Shown here one piece after another: positions 35,343 to 44,020 of a stretch of DNA of 64,000 nt. Under the pieces are notes generated by a model that saw only the letters and a program-made list of their open reading frames with translations, did no database searches and was not told where the DNA came from. The stretch lies in contig NZ_SNUT01000002.1 in the NCBI RefSeq assembly GCF_012027615.1, positions 186,001 through 250,000 on the forward strand. Direction: 5' to 3'. How positions within the stretch are numbered: position 1 is the first letter of the stretch; every line of letters starts with the position of its first letter. The DNA is from Thermococcus sp. 21S7 (GTDB lineage Archaea; Methanobacteriota_B; Thermococci; Thermococcales; Thermococcaceae). The position numbers and the translations under genes are program-made.

Positions 35343-35353
35343 AACCTTTAGTT
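35343..35353 (+). promoter_or_regulatory. AACCTTTAGTT operator-like site, molybdopterin/Mbh/Mrp promoter
   Basis: A ten-of-eleven match to the hyd and frh palindrome, about 25 bases upstream of a TATA-like CCTTTAAGA (35377-35385). The placement upstream of TATA suits an activator. The 35162-35414 gap holds the two divergent promoters and no other gene. Confidence 0.5.
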
Positions 35354-35456
35354 TTGGAAATACGGTTTTGGAAAGCCCTTTAAGAGGATGCTCCACACCT
35401 CAGGATGAACATAGATGGCAACATGCACTCCTGTGTTCATCATCGGGGGGAGTTGG

Positions 35457-37328
35457 ATGCGTACTATCGTCACGTGCTTTCACTGTGGCATCGGTTGCCG
35501 GATGGGGGTGAAGAAAAAACATTCACGCCCTCATGAGATACATTATCTTCGAGATTTGGGCGCCCCGAATGGCTCCGGCAAGCTCTGCTCACGGGGGAAT
35601 CTGATGTTCGAACCGAGCGCTGGGAGTAACCGAATAAAACGCCCTATGAGGGCTTTGGAGGAAGGAAAGTTTGTGGAGATTAGCTGGGCGGACGCCCTTC
35701 GCGAAGTTGGTTTTCAGCTATCCAAATACGCCCGCGATGATCCCGAGATGCTTGGTTTCATAGGTGGGGAGATGGTATCAAACGAATCGGCGTATCTATT
35801 TCAGAAGCTTGCCAGGTTGCTCGGCACCAACAACGTCGATACAACCGCCTCCCTTTCCCAGGGGATTTCCACTGGGGCTGTTCTTGAAATGGACGCGTGG
35901 GGCCACTGGGCAGCCTTTACGGATATCGACGAGGCAGACCTGATCATAGTCTGGGGGGCAGACCTGGCGGGAAATTACCCGGTACTGCTCGGAAGGATTG
36001 CCAGGGCAAGAGAGCGTGGGGCAAGGGTAATCCTCGTGGATCCTGTAACCGGGAGAACATCGAAATTTGCCGATTTCCACCTTCGGCCCCTGCCGGGTAC
36101 GGACGTCTTCCTCGCGCTCTCCATTATGAACCGGCTGATAAAAACCGACGAACGCTTCGGGGCAGTCCTTCCGGAGGACGTCCTAGGACTCGTATCGAGG
36201 TTCCCCCCGTCGTATGGGGAGGAGCTGACTGGAGTTCAGGAGAGGGTTATAGACGCCGTTGCAGGGGAAATCCTCAGATCCTCCCATGGAATCATTCTCT
36301 GGGGTTCGGGGGTCACAATGAATGAAAACGGTGCCTCCTGCGTGAGGACTCTGATTACGCTCACCTTCATTTCAGGGATGAAGTTTCTTCCCCTCTCAAG
36401 GTACGGGAACTCCCAGGGTGTCCTCGACATGGGGCTCATCCCCAACCTGCTCCCGGGTTATACTCCCCTCTGTGAAAGCGGAGACTTTCAGAAGGCATGG
36501 CTTGTTGAGGGCCTGAACCCCCACCCTGGGAAATCGCTCCCTGAAATGCTGGATGGGGGTACTGGTGTGTTCTACATCCTCGGGGCGGATTTAACCCGCC
36601 ATATCCCGGGTGCCATCGATGCCCTGAGGAACGCGGAATTCGTTGTTCTGCAGGATTCGTTTATGACCGAGACTGCCAAGTTCGCCGATATAATCCTCCC
36701 AAGTGCCCTTATCTACGAGGAAGGCGGATCGACGACGAACTTCGAACGGAGGGTTCTGTGGTGCGGAAAAGCCAAAAGGCCTCCCGGTGAAGCACGGGGT
36801 GCGGTTTCGATTCTTGGGGAGATTGGAAAGGCCATGGACCTCCCGAGCTTCGGTTATACCTTCCCCGAAGAGGTGCTTAGGGAGATAAGCCTCCTTGTTC
36901 CGGGATACCCTGGGCCGAGGAAGCTGGTGGGGATTCCAGGGGGGACTTTACTCGAAAGACCCTCAAGGGCAAAGCGAAAGTTTGCCCCCATAACTCCATC
37001 CAGGCCCCCTCAAGGGGAGATGCTTCTCATTCGGGGCCATTCAGGTCGATTTATGCCCGGTTTACTGGCCGGGAGAATGGAGGAGACTGATGCCGCCCTC
37101 ATAAGCCCCGAGGATGCATCGCGCCTTGGCGTTTCAAGCGGCGACAGGATTGCGATTGAAGTCGGGGACGGCAGGATAGTTGCGAGGGCTAAAATCTCAA
37201 ACCGCACGCTCACTGGAGTCGTTGTGGTGCACTGGGACCTTGTGAGGGAAGCATTACCGTTAGAGCCCCGGAGGAACTTTTTGGTATCCAAGGCCTGCCC
37301 CTGCAGGATTCGGAGGGATGAACCGTGA
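35457..37328 (+). CDS. Formate-dehydrogenase-like molybdopterin oxidoreductase, catalytic residues replaced
   Basis: A 623-residue protein of the FdhF/NuoG group. Cys7, Cys10, Cys14 (CFHCGIGC) and Cys44 (GKLCSRG) should bind a [4Fe-4S] cluster, and the bis-MGD-binding pattern (VWGADLAGNYPVLLG, DPVTGRTSKFADFHL, ILWGSGVTMNENG) is kept. At the active site, where formate dehydrogenases read C-A-R-(V/L)-(Sec/Cys)-H, this protein reads T-A-S-L-S-Q: Ser134 for Sec/Cys and Gln135 for His. The catalytic Arg (RGQNNVQG in E. coli FdhF) aligns with Ser314, with an Arg beside it. It may not oxidise formate; a Ser-ligated metal (as in DMSO reductase) or a NuoG-like electron conduit are alternatives. First gene of a 19-gene operon. 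ATG 35457 follows GGGGGGAG; 35415 is also in frame. Confidence 0.85.
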   Translation: MRTIVTCFHCGIGCRMGVKKKHSRPHEIHYLRDLGAPNGSGKLCSRGNLMFEPSAGSNRIKRPMRALEEGKFVEISWADALREVGFQLSKYARDDPEMLGFIGGEMVSNESAYLFQKLARLLGTNNVDTTASLSQGISTGAVLEMDAWGHWAAFTDIDEADLIIVWGADLAGNYPVLLGRIARARERGARVILVDPVTGRTSKFADFHLRPLPGTDVFLALSIMNRLIKTDERFGAVLPEDVLGLVSRFPPSYGEELTGVQERVIDAVAGEILRSSHGIILWGSGVTMNENGASCVRTLITLTFISGMKFLPLSRYGNSQGVLDMGLIPNLLPGYTPLCESGDFQKAWLVEGLNPHPGKSLPEMLDGGTGVFYILGADLTRHIPGAIDALRNAEFVVLQDSFMTETAKFADIILPSALIYEEGGSTTNFERRVLWCGKAKRPPGEARGAVSILGEIGKAMDLPSFGYTFPEEVLREISLLVPGYPGPRKLVGIPGGTLLERPSRAKRKFAPITPSRPPQGEMLLIRGHSGRFMPGLLAGRMEETDAALISPEDASRLGVSSGDRIAIEVGDGRIVARAKISNRTLTGVVVVHWDLVREALPLEPRRNFLVSKACPCRIRRDEP

Positions 37329-37819
37329 AAAAGGTGTTCATTGACTTCAGGAGGTGCATAGGTTGCGGCTCCTGCGAGGCGGCCTGCGCGAGGGAGCACA
37401 GCGGGAAGCCGAACATATCCATCGTGCAGACGTCCGAACTAATGATGATGTCCTTCAACTGCCGTCACTGTGAGAACGCCCCCTGCATGCTCATCTGTCC
37501 TGCGAGGGCGCTTTACAGAGACGAAGACGGGGCCGTTCGCGTTAAATACCATGAATGTATTGGCTGCATGCTGTGTTCTATCGCCTGTCCCTTTGGAACA
37601 CCGCGTTTTGACGAACGCCTCAAGGTCATGGTGAAGTGCGACCTCTGCGCCCACAGGAGGGCTGAGGGCAAGCTTCCAGCCTGTGTCGAGACCTGCCCGA
37701 TGGATGCGCTGATTCTGGCCACCGAGGAGGAGATAGTGGGGATGAAGCTGAAGGAGGCCGCCGTCAGGAGGGAGGAGTTCATCAGGAAAGTTGAAGACAT
37801 GATGGGGTGTGGGCCATGA
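37325..37819 (+). CDS. Four-cluster ferredoxin-like electron transfer subunit (HycB/FdhB type)
   Basis: A 164-residue protein with four cysteine groups for [4Fe-4S] clusters: CIGCGSCEAACARE, CRHCENAPCMLICP, CIGCMLCSIACP and CDLCAHRRAEG...CVETCP. It should carry electrons from the molybdopterin subunit to the hydrogenase module. The start GTG 37325 overlaps the previous stop by 4 bases and its own stop overlaps the next ATG by 4, so translation is coupled through the operon. A paralogue closes the operon at 50301. Confidence 0.92.
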   Translation: MKKVFIDFRRCIGCGSCEAACAREHSGKPNISIVQTSELMMMSFNCRHCENAPCMLICPARALYRDEDGAVRVKYHECIGCMLCSIACPFGTPRFDERLKVMVKCDLCAHRRAEGKLPACVETCPMDALILATEEEIVGMKLKEAAVRREEFIRKVEDMMGCGP

Positions 37820-39240
37820 TTGCGCTCGTACTCTCTTCAATAGCGCTCGCCTATCTCGGGGTTGTATGCTTCGTGCTCGATGACAGGAGGGCAGACACGG
37901 TAATGCTCCCCCTGCTCTGGCTGTCTTCCCTGATTCAGGTTCTTGTTGCGGCGGTGTTTTACCGCTCCCCAGACCCGATTCACGCTGTGTTCCTTGACAT
38001 GAATGGATTTGGAGAGGTTTACGGACTCAGGGTAGACGGCACGAGCGTTTTCACGGCGTTCGTCGTTTCCACTGCGGGGGCGGTGTTTCTGACCTATGCC
38101 GTCCGCTATATGGATGAAAAGAACGTCGGCCATCCGCACAGGGGGCAGAAGGGCCGGTTCTACGGCTGGATGATGCTGTTCCTTGGTTCAACGCTGGCTT
38201 TCATATACTCCTCCACGGTGCTCCAGATGCTGATATTCTTTGAGCTTATGAGCCTCGCGTGCTGGGGCGTTGTGGGGTTCTATGGCAGTAAAAGGGCGGA
38301 ACGGGCGGCGCTCAAGGCCCTGCTGATTCCCAACTTCGGGGCCATAATCGGCTTCTACACAGCGGTGGCGTATGGAATCAAATACGGGAACCTCGGGCTT
38401 GACTTCCTGGGAGCACTCCCCGAGAGGGAGAAGATGATACTGTTCCTGTGCTTTATGGTGGCAGCGTTTACCAAGAGCGCCCAGTTTCCGCTCTACTCGT
38501 GGATCCCGGACGCGATGGAGGCCCCGACCCCGGCAAGTGCCTTTCTCCACGGCGCAGCTATGGTAGAGATGGGGGTCTACCTTCTGATAAGGGTCGTCCA
38601 GTTCATGGAGCCCCCGGCCACCGTTTTCTACCCCATGGCGCTGATTCTCGTGGCAACCCTCACCGTTGCAATGCTCCAGTATCCGAGGCAGAGGGATGCC
38701 AAGAAACTGCTGGCGTATTCCACGATAGCGGAGTGTGCCATAATGTACACCGGTGTCGCCATTGCCGTCCTCGGAAACCCCCTCGGAATTAAAGCCGCGC
38801 TCTTTCAGCTGATGAACCACGCTTACCTCAAGGGACTGGCCTTCCTGACGGCTGGATCGTTTACCTACTACTACGGGACGCTGGACATGGGGAGGATAAA
38901 GGGCCTGAAGGAAACCCCCCTCCTGGCGTACTCATGGAGCTTTTCCCTACTTGGACTCGCGGGTCTGCCCCCGTTTGGGGTGTTCTTTAGCAAGCTCTAC
39001 ATATACCTCAACGCCGGGAAGATGTACGATGTCCCGCTCGGAATCCTGCTCCTCCTCGTGGTTCTCGCGGATTCGGTAGTTCTTCTGTACTCAGCACTGA
39101 GGAATATCAACTCCATGATATTCAGTGAAGGGGAGCCGAGAAGGGTGGACGGAATCGTAAGTGTGGCACTGTGTTCGCTTATCCTCCTTTCCCTCACGTC
39201 CGCCTTTATTGGCTACGCCCTTCTGGGGGTGGTAGGATGA
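37816..39240 (+). CDS. Antiporter-like membrane subunit (NuoL/M/N-MrpD family) of the hydrogenase
   Basis: A 474-residue protein with ~13-14 membrane helices. Family signatures include FFELMSLACWGVVGFYGSK (a Glu in a helix), AFTKSAQFPLYSWIPDAMEAPTP with the channel Lys, and HAYLKGLAFLTAGSF with the His/Lys of the second half-channel. It likely moves H+ or Na+ when the hydrogenase turns over. It begins within the end of the preceding Fe-S subunit. Confidence 0.88.
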   Translation: MIALVLSSIALAYLGVVCFVLDDRRADTVMLPLLWLSSLIQVLVAAVFYRSPDPIHAVFLDMNGFGEVYGLRVDGTSVFTAFVVSTAGAVFLTYAVRYMDEKNVGHPHRGQKGRFYGWMMLFLGSTLAFIYSSTVLQMLIFFELMSLACWGVVGFYGSKRAERAALKALLIPNFGAIIGFYTAVAYGIKYGNLGLDFLGALPEREKMILFLCFMVAAFTKSAQFPLYSWIPDAMEAPTPASAFLHGAAMVEMGVYLLIRVVQFMEPPATVFYPMALILVATLTVAMLQYPRQRDAKKLLAYSTIAECAIMYTGVAIAVLGNPLGIKAALFQLMNHAYLKGLAFLTAGSFTYYYGTLDMGRIKGLKETPLLAYSWSFSLLGLAGLPPFGVFFSKLYIYLNAGKMYDVPLGILLLLVVLADSVVLLYSALRNINSMIFSEGEPRRVDGIVSVALCSLILLSLTSAFIGYALLGVVG

Positions 39241-41021
39241 TATTTGCGCTGATGTTTCTCCTGGCTATCATCGTAGGACTGGTGTTCAGAAACTCGAAGG
39301 TAGTGAGCGTTCTTTCGGCGCTCGCGTCCATTTCCCTGGTGGTTGAGGCTACCGGAGGAATCGTCTTCCACACCGCCATCTCAGGAATCACCGTTGCCTT
39401 TGCCACCGATGACCTGTCCAGGTTCTTCGCCATACTCGTGGGGGTGGCGGGCTTTGCCGTCTCCGTGTACTCGCTCTCCTATATGGGCAGGAGGCACCTC
39501 GTGACCGCGGCGTACCCCCTATTTGTGCTTTCTATGGCCTTGATAGTCCTCGCCAGGGACTTCCTCACTCTCCTGATTTTCTGGGAGCTGATGACGGCCG
39601 CTTCCTACGTCCTCATCATGTATAACCACGAGAGGAGGGAAACCCTGAGGGCCAGCGTCGTGTACCTTGTTGCAATGCACGCCCTGAACACTGCACCTCT
39701 GATTATGGGGCTGGGCTACATCTACAGTCATGCGGGAACCCTTGACTATTCGGCGCTAAGCGGTGCTGTAGTTCCCTCATGGGTGATCTGGGCATTGACC
39801 GTGGGGTTCCTAGCAAAGGCGGGCATTTTCCCCCTGCATTTCTGGCTCCCCGAGGCCCATCCCGTTGCACCGAGTAACGTTTCGGCACTCCTCAGTGGGG
39901 TTATGCTCAAAATGGCGGTCTATGGGATGTTAAGAACCTTGGAAACGTTCGGTAGGGCGGGTTCAATAGCAGTCCCGCTTGTGGTGCTCTCAATCGTCAC
40001 AATCGCCCTCGGTTCGTTGCTGGCACTCAACCAGAAGGACATCAAGAGGATGATGGCCTACTCAAGCATCGACAACATGGGATACATATTCCTAGGAATT
40101 GGGGCGTACCTGCTCCTTTCGGGGGAGCTTAGGGAAGTGGCCATAACAGCCGTCCTGCTGCACTCCTTCAACCACATGCTGTTCAAGAACCTCCTTTTCA
40201 TGCTCTCCGGCAACATCCTCCACGCAACGGGAAGGAAGGACACGGGCATCAGGGGGCTCTCAAGAGAGATGCCCATCACTTTCGGACTGTCAATCGTTGG
40301 AATCCTTGCGGTGTCGGGTGTACCCCCTCTGAATGGCTTTGCGAGCAAGTGGCTGATTTACAGGGCGACATTCCTATCGAAGAACCCTCTCCTGGTGGCG
40401 GGCGGTGCAGTTGCACTCCTCGGGAGCGCGCTCACCCTGGCGGCCTACCTCAAGCTTTACCGTGTGTTTACCGGTGAGCCAAACGTCGAGGCCGAGGAGG
40501 CTCCCTTACCAATGCTCCTTGGCGAGGGGATTCTTGCGTTCCTCTGCGTTGTGGGCGGTGTTGTTCCCGGTGTGCTACTGCGTCCGGTGGGCCTTCCATA
40601 CCCGACAACGCTTGACCTCCCGCTCTTTACCCTGATAATAGCTGTGCTCATTGCGTCCCTGCTCGTGGCACTGCCTCCCAGGGCAAGGGAGAGCGGAGTC
40701 TGGACCAACGGGGAACCCGTAGAGGAGTTTGACATAAAGCCGGAGCACATGTACACCGGCGTTTCGGGGGCAGTGCAGAGGATCTCGGCGGCGGGGGAGG
40801 GAATCCAGTCCCTGGCACTATCCGGGAGCAGGTTCTACCGTTCGACTGGAGGGGGCTACATTGACGAGGCGCTGTTCATGCCGCTGATCAGGCTCTCCTG
40901 CGGGTTCGGGGCATGCTTCAAGGAGCTGTCGAAGGAGCTGAACGGGATGCTCGCGACAACTTTCCTCGTGCTCGTGGCGATGGTAATCGCGTTCCTGGCC
41001 TTCGTGGGGGTGATAGGATGA
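39237..41021 (+). CDS. Antiporter-like membrane subunit (HyfB/NuoL type)
   Basis: A 594-residue protein with ~14 helices. FWELMTAASYVLIMYNHE, FLAKAGIFPLHFWLPEAHPVAP and HSFNHMLFKNLLFMLSGNIL are the conserved proton-channel segments with Glu, Lys and His. The C-terminal ~130 residues (WTNGEPVEEFDIKPEHMYTG, then a last helix) form an extension like that of HyfB/HycC and NuoL lateral helices. Second of two such subunits beside the Mrp set. Confidence 0.88.
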   Translation: MIFALMFLLAIIVGLVFRNSKVVSVLSALASISLVVEATGGIVFHTAISGITVAFATDDLSRFFAILVGVAGFAVSVYSLSYMGRRHLVTAAYPLFVLSMALIVLARDFLTLLIFWELMTAASYVLIMYNHERRETLRASVVYLVAMHALNTAPLIMGLGYIYSHAGTLDYSALSGAVVPSWVIWALTVGFLAKAGIFPLHFWLPEAHPVAPSNVSALLSGVMLKMAVYGMLRTLETFGRAGSIAVPLVVLSIVTIALGSLLALNQKDIKRMMAYSSIDNMGYIFLGIGAYLLLSGELREVAITAVLLHSFNHMLFKNLLFMLSGNILHATGRKDTGIRGLSREMPITFGLSIVGILAVSGVPPLNGFASKWLIYRATFLSKNPLLVAGGAVALLGSALTLAAYLKLYRVFTGEPNVEAEEAPLPMLLGEGILAFLCVVGGVVPGVLLRPVGLPYPTTLDLPLFTLIIAVLIASLLVALPPRARESGVWTNGEPVEEFDIKPEHMYTGVSGAVQRISAAGEGIQSLALSGSRFYRSTGGGYIDEALFMPLIRLSCGFGACFKELSKELNGMLATTFLVLVAMVIAFLAFVGVIG

Positions 41022-41896
41022 ACGCTCAGGACGCCGCTCCAATCATCGTGCCCCTAATGGTACCTTTCATTGATGGGGTTGCAAGAAAGGTCCGAGCAGT
41101 GATTCAGAAGCGTGTCGGCCCATCGATTGTCCAGAGCTGGTACGACCTGCTGAGCTTTTTGAGGGTAGAGTGTAACTCTCCCGTGGATTCCCTGACATTC
41201 AGACTGGCCCCCTACATCGCCTTTGCGAGCGCCATAGGGATGCTCCTGTTCCTGCCCTTTGGAGAAAAGGCACCCTTTGGGTTCGAGGGAGACGTCATAG
41301 CCTTTATCTACGTCTTCACGATGTTCTCGGCCGCCGTTGTGATGGGAGCCCTGAGCGTTCCCAGCTCCTACACATCTGCCGGTGCCGGCAGGGAGGTCAC
41401 GATGTCCATAGCTTTCAAACCGCTTTTCGCGGTTGTTATTGGAATATTTGCGATGAAAACCGGTGCTTTAACCATAGAGGACATAGCGCCAGCATTAAAA
41501 CCCTCAATATCAGTACTCGGCGCATACCTTCTGCTGATTTATCTGACGTACGTTGAGGCCGGTTTCGTGCCGTATGACATAGCCGAAGCGGAAACGGAGC
41601 TCCTCGGTGGTCCCCTTGCCGAGTACAGCGGAAGACTGTTTGCAATTATGTTGTGGGCGTTCCAGATAAAGAGGTTCGCCATGATATGGCTGCTGGCGTC
41701 AATGCTCGTCCTTCCATTCGTGAGCGGGGGTGCTGTGTTACTGTTCCAGTGCGGTGCGTTTGCACTCCTTTTCCTTGGGATGGTCGTGTATGAGGCGATG
41801 AGCGCCCGCTACCGCATTGATCAGGCTGTCAGAAATGGGACCCTGGCATTGACCCTCGGAATTTTCCTCCTGCTCGTTGGATGGATGGGGTGGTAA
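41018..41896 (+). CDS. NuoH/HycD-like membrane anchor subunit
   Basis: A 292-residue protein with ~8 helices. RKVRAVIQKRVGPSIVQSWYD is the conserved amphipathic segment at the start, and YVEAGFVPYDIAEAETELLGG is the acidic loop facing the quinone/proton chamber in complex I and Mbh. It anchors the [NiFe] module to the membrane arm. Four-base overlap with the previous gene. Confidence 0.9.
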   Translation: MNAQDAAPIIVPLMVPFIDGVARKVRAVIQKRVGPSIVQSWYDLLSFLRVECNSPVDSLTFRLAPYIAFASAIGMLLFLPFGEKAPFGFEGDVIAFIYVFTMFSAAVVMGALSVPSSYTSAGAGREVTMSIAFKPLFAVVIGIFAMKTGALTIEDIAPALKPSISVLGAYLLLIYLTYVEAGFVPYDIAEAETELLGGPLAEYSGRLFAIMLWAFQIKRFAMIWLLASMLVLPFVSGGAVLLFQCGAFALLFLGMVVYEAMSARYRIDQAVRNGTLALTLGIFLLLVGWMGW

Positions 41897-41897
41897 T

Positions 41898-43532
41898 ATG
41901 ATAGCGGAGTTTGAGACCAGGTTTGGACCGATCCTTGAAAAGAGAGCCCTCGGCGAGAAGAAAGTGCTGTACACGATAATGGCGAGGCCAGAGGACTTTC
42001 AGGATATGGTTAGGTTCCTTTTCGCTGGCCAGAATGTAAGGCTCTTTACAATGGTTGGGACTGACGAAAGGACTGTCGAAGATGCGTTCAGCATAACGTA
42101 CTGGTTCGCGGATACCTCTAAGGGAGAAATCCTGGGCGTGAGGTTATACGTCCCCGAGGACAGGCCGGTGTTTCCGAGCGTGGCTCAGTTCCATAGGGGC
42201 GCCCTATGGTTCGAGAGGGAAGTTCAGGACCTCCTCGGCGTTGAGGCGGAGGGTCTGCCTGATCAGAGGAGGCTGATACTGCCCGACGACTGGCCGGAGG
42301 GTGTTTATCCCCTCAGGGAGGACTTCAAGTACTCGGAAAGCCCGCCGGGTGAGAAGAGGTATCCCTACGTCCGACCCCCCGAAGGCACGAGTGTTCATGC
42401 GATAGGGCCGTACCACATCGCCCTCGACGAGCCGGCGCACTTCAGACTCTTTGTCAGGGGGGAGGAAATCGTAGGCGTCGATTACAGGGGCTTCTACTCC
42501 CACAGGGGAATTGAAAAGCTCGCGAGGGGCAGGCTGAACTACAATCAGGTGTGCTTCATAGCCGAGAGAATCTGCGGGATATGTGGTTTCTGTCACTCAA
42601 CGGCCTACGCCCAGGCAATAGAGGAGGCCGCCGGAATAGAAGTTCCTGAGAGGGCAGAGTACATCAGAACACTGCTTCTTGAACTTGAGCGGCTCCACTC
42701 CCACCTCCTGTGGATTGGTGTTGCGGCACATCTTGTGGGCTTTGACACCGCGTTCATGGAGGTCTGGCGTATAAGGGAGAGGATCATGTGGCTGGCTGAG
42801 AGGCTAACCGGGAACAGAAAGACCTACGGACTCGTCGTCGTTGGAGGCGTGAGGAGAGACCTCCTTGATTACCGGAGGGAGCTTGTGGAGAGGGAACTCG
42901 ATGCGATGAAGAGGGAATTCAACGATGTTGTGGAGTTCCTCCTGTCCTCCAGCGGGTTCATCAAAAGATGTGAAGGGGTTGGAGTGCTGTCAAAAGAAAA
43001 GGCGCGGGCCTGGGACGCGTGTGGGCCGGTTGCAAGGGCGTCTGGTGTGGACTACGACGTCAGGAGGGACTTTCCCTACGCTGCATATGGGGATTTGAGC
43101 TTTGAAGTTCCGGTTGAGAAGGAGGGGGACGTTCTGGCGAGGGCCACTGTTAGGATAGAGGAGGTACGGCAGAGCATCTCATTAATTGAGCAGGTTCTCG
43201 ACGCGATGCCTGGCGGGGGCATCTTAGCGGACTTTGGGGATATCCCGGAGGGAGCGGAAGGCATCTCAGCCGTGGAGGCCCCCAGGGGTGAGAACGTACA
43301 CTACATCCTGGCGGGGGACAGAAATACCATCTACCGCTGGCGCGTGAAGGCCGCCACGTACAACAACCTGCAAACTGTGCCGGACATGCTCGTCGGTTAC
43401 ACGATAGCGGACGCACCTTTGATTATAGCCAGCATCGACCCGTGTTACTCCTGCACCGAGAGGGTTCAGGTGGTTGATATCGAGAGTGGAAAGTCGAGGG
43501 TGGTGCGGCTGGGGGTGGGAATTTGCCGGTAA
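41898..43532 (+). CDS. [NiFe] hydrogenase large subunit with N-terminal NuoC-like domain
   Basis: A 544-residue fusion. Residues ~1-150 are a NuoC/HycE N-domain (RGALWFEREVQDLLGVEAEG). The rest is a group 4 large subunit. Both metal motifs are intact: ERICGICGFCHSTAY and IDPCYSCTERVQVVD, so nickel should bind and H2 chemistry is likely. Unlike HydA and FrhA the sequence continues ~20 residues after the second motif, consistent with a cleaved tail. GGGGTGG precedes the ATG at 41898. Confidence 0.93.
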   Translation: MIAEFETRFGPILEKRALGEKKVLYTIMARPEDFQDMVRFLFAGQNVRLFTMVGTDERTVEDAFSITYWFADTSKGEILGVRLYVPEDRPVFPSVAQFHRGALWFEREVQDLLGVEAEGLPDQRRLILPDDWPEGVYPLREDFKYSESPPGEKRYPYVRPPEGTSVHAIGPYHIALDEPAHFRLFVRGEEIVGVDYRGFYSHRGIEKLARGRLNYNQVCFIAERICGICGFCHSTAYAQAIEEAAGIEVPERAEYIRTLLLELERLHSHLLWIGVAAHLVGFDTAFMEVWRIRERIMWLAERLTGNRKTYGLVVVGGVRRDLLDYRRELVERELDAMKREFNDVVEFLLSSSGFIKRCEGVGVLSKEKARAWDACGPVARASGVDYDVRRDFPYAAYGDLSFEVPVEKEGDVLARATVRIEEVRQSISLIEQVLDAMPGGGILADFGDIPEGAEGISAVEAPRGENVHYILAGDRNTIYRWRVKAATYNNLQTVPDMLVGYTIADAPLIIASIDPCYSCTERVQVVDIESGKSRVVRLGVGICR

Positions 43533-44020
43533 CCAAGGCGTACCCGTTCGAGCCTGAAGAGGCTCCTCCGGAATACAGGGGCATCCCCCGGATCGACCCC
43601 GTGCTCTGTATAGGCTGCGGTGCCTGCGCCAACGCTTGCCCGCCGAACGCGATACTGAGGATAGACGACCCCCAAAACGGGACGAGAAGGATAGTGCTCG
43701 ACGTGGGCAGGTGCATAAGGTGCGCCCGCTGCGAGGAAGTCTGCCCGACGGGTGCGGTCAGGCTCACCACTGAGTTTGAGGCCGCCACCGATGATAGGGG
43801 TGATCACGTGGAGGTCGTTGAGCTGGGACTCGCCAGGTGCAGGGGCTGCGGGAAGTATACCCACTACACTGAACGGCAGGTGGAGAAGGTACTGTCCCTG
43901 ATTCCGAGGGGAATCCTTGACTTTGACAGGGTGAGGGAAAAACTCCCCCTCTGTTCCGAGTGCAAGCTGAAGCTGACGGTACTCAACGCCACCAAATTCG
44001 GGGAGGTGGATGGACTGTGA
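43523..44020 (+). CDS. Polyferredoxin subunit of the membrane hydrogenase (NuoI/HyfH type)
   Basis: A 165-residue protein with two 4Fe-4S motifs: CIGCGACANACPPNA and CIRCARCEEVCPTGA. A C-terminal cysteine set (CRGCGKYTHYTE and CSECKLK) is extra to the usual subunit and might bind metal. The start is TTG 43523 after GGGGGTGGGAA, within the end of the large subunit gene. Its stop overlaps the GTG of the next gene. Confidence 0.88.
   Translation: MPVTKAYPFEPEEAPPEYRGIPRIDPVLCIGCGACANACPPNAILRIDDPQNGTRRIVLDVGRCIRCARCEEVCPTGAVRLTTEFEAATDDRGDHVEVVELGLARCRGCGKYTHYTERQVEKVLSLIPRGILDFDRVREKLPLCSECKLKLTVLNATKFGEVDGL

Noticed and set aside
35415-35456. Upstream ATG as the start of the molybdopterin protein
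   Set aside because: Possible but less likely: the ATG at 35457 has a better ribosome site and fits the family N-terminus just before the Fe-S cysteines. Kept only as a leader-peptide observation.
35457-37328. Selenocysteine readthrough in the formate-dehydrogenase-like gene
   Set aside because: The frame has no internal TGA; the Sec position is an ordinary Ser codon, so no SECIS is needed.
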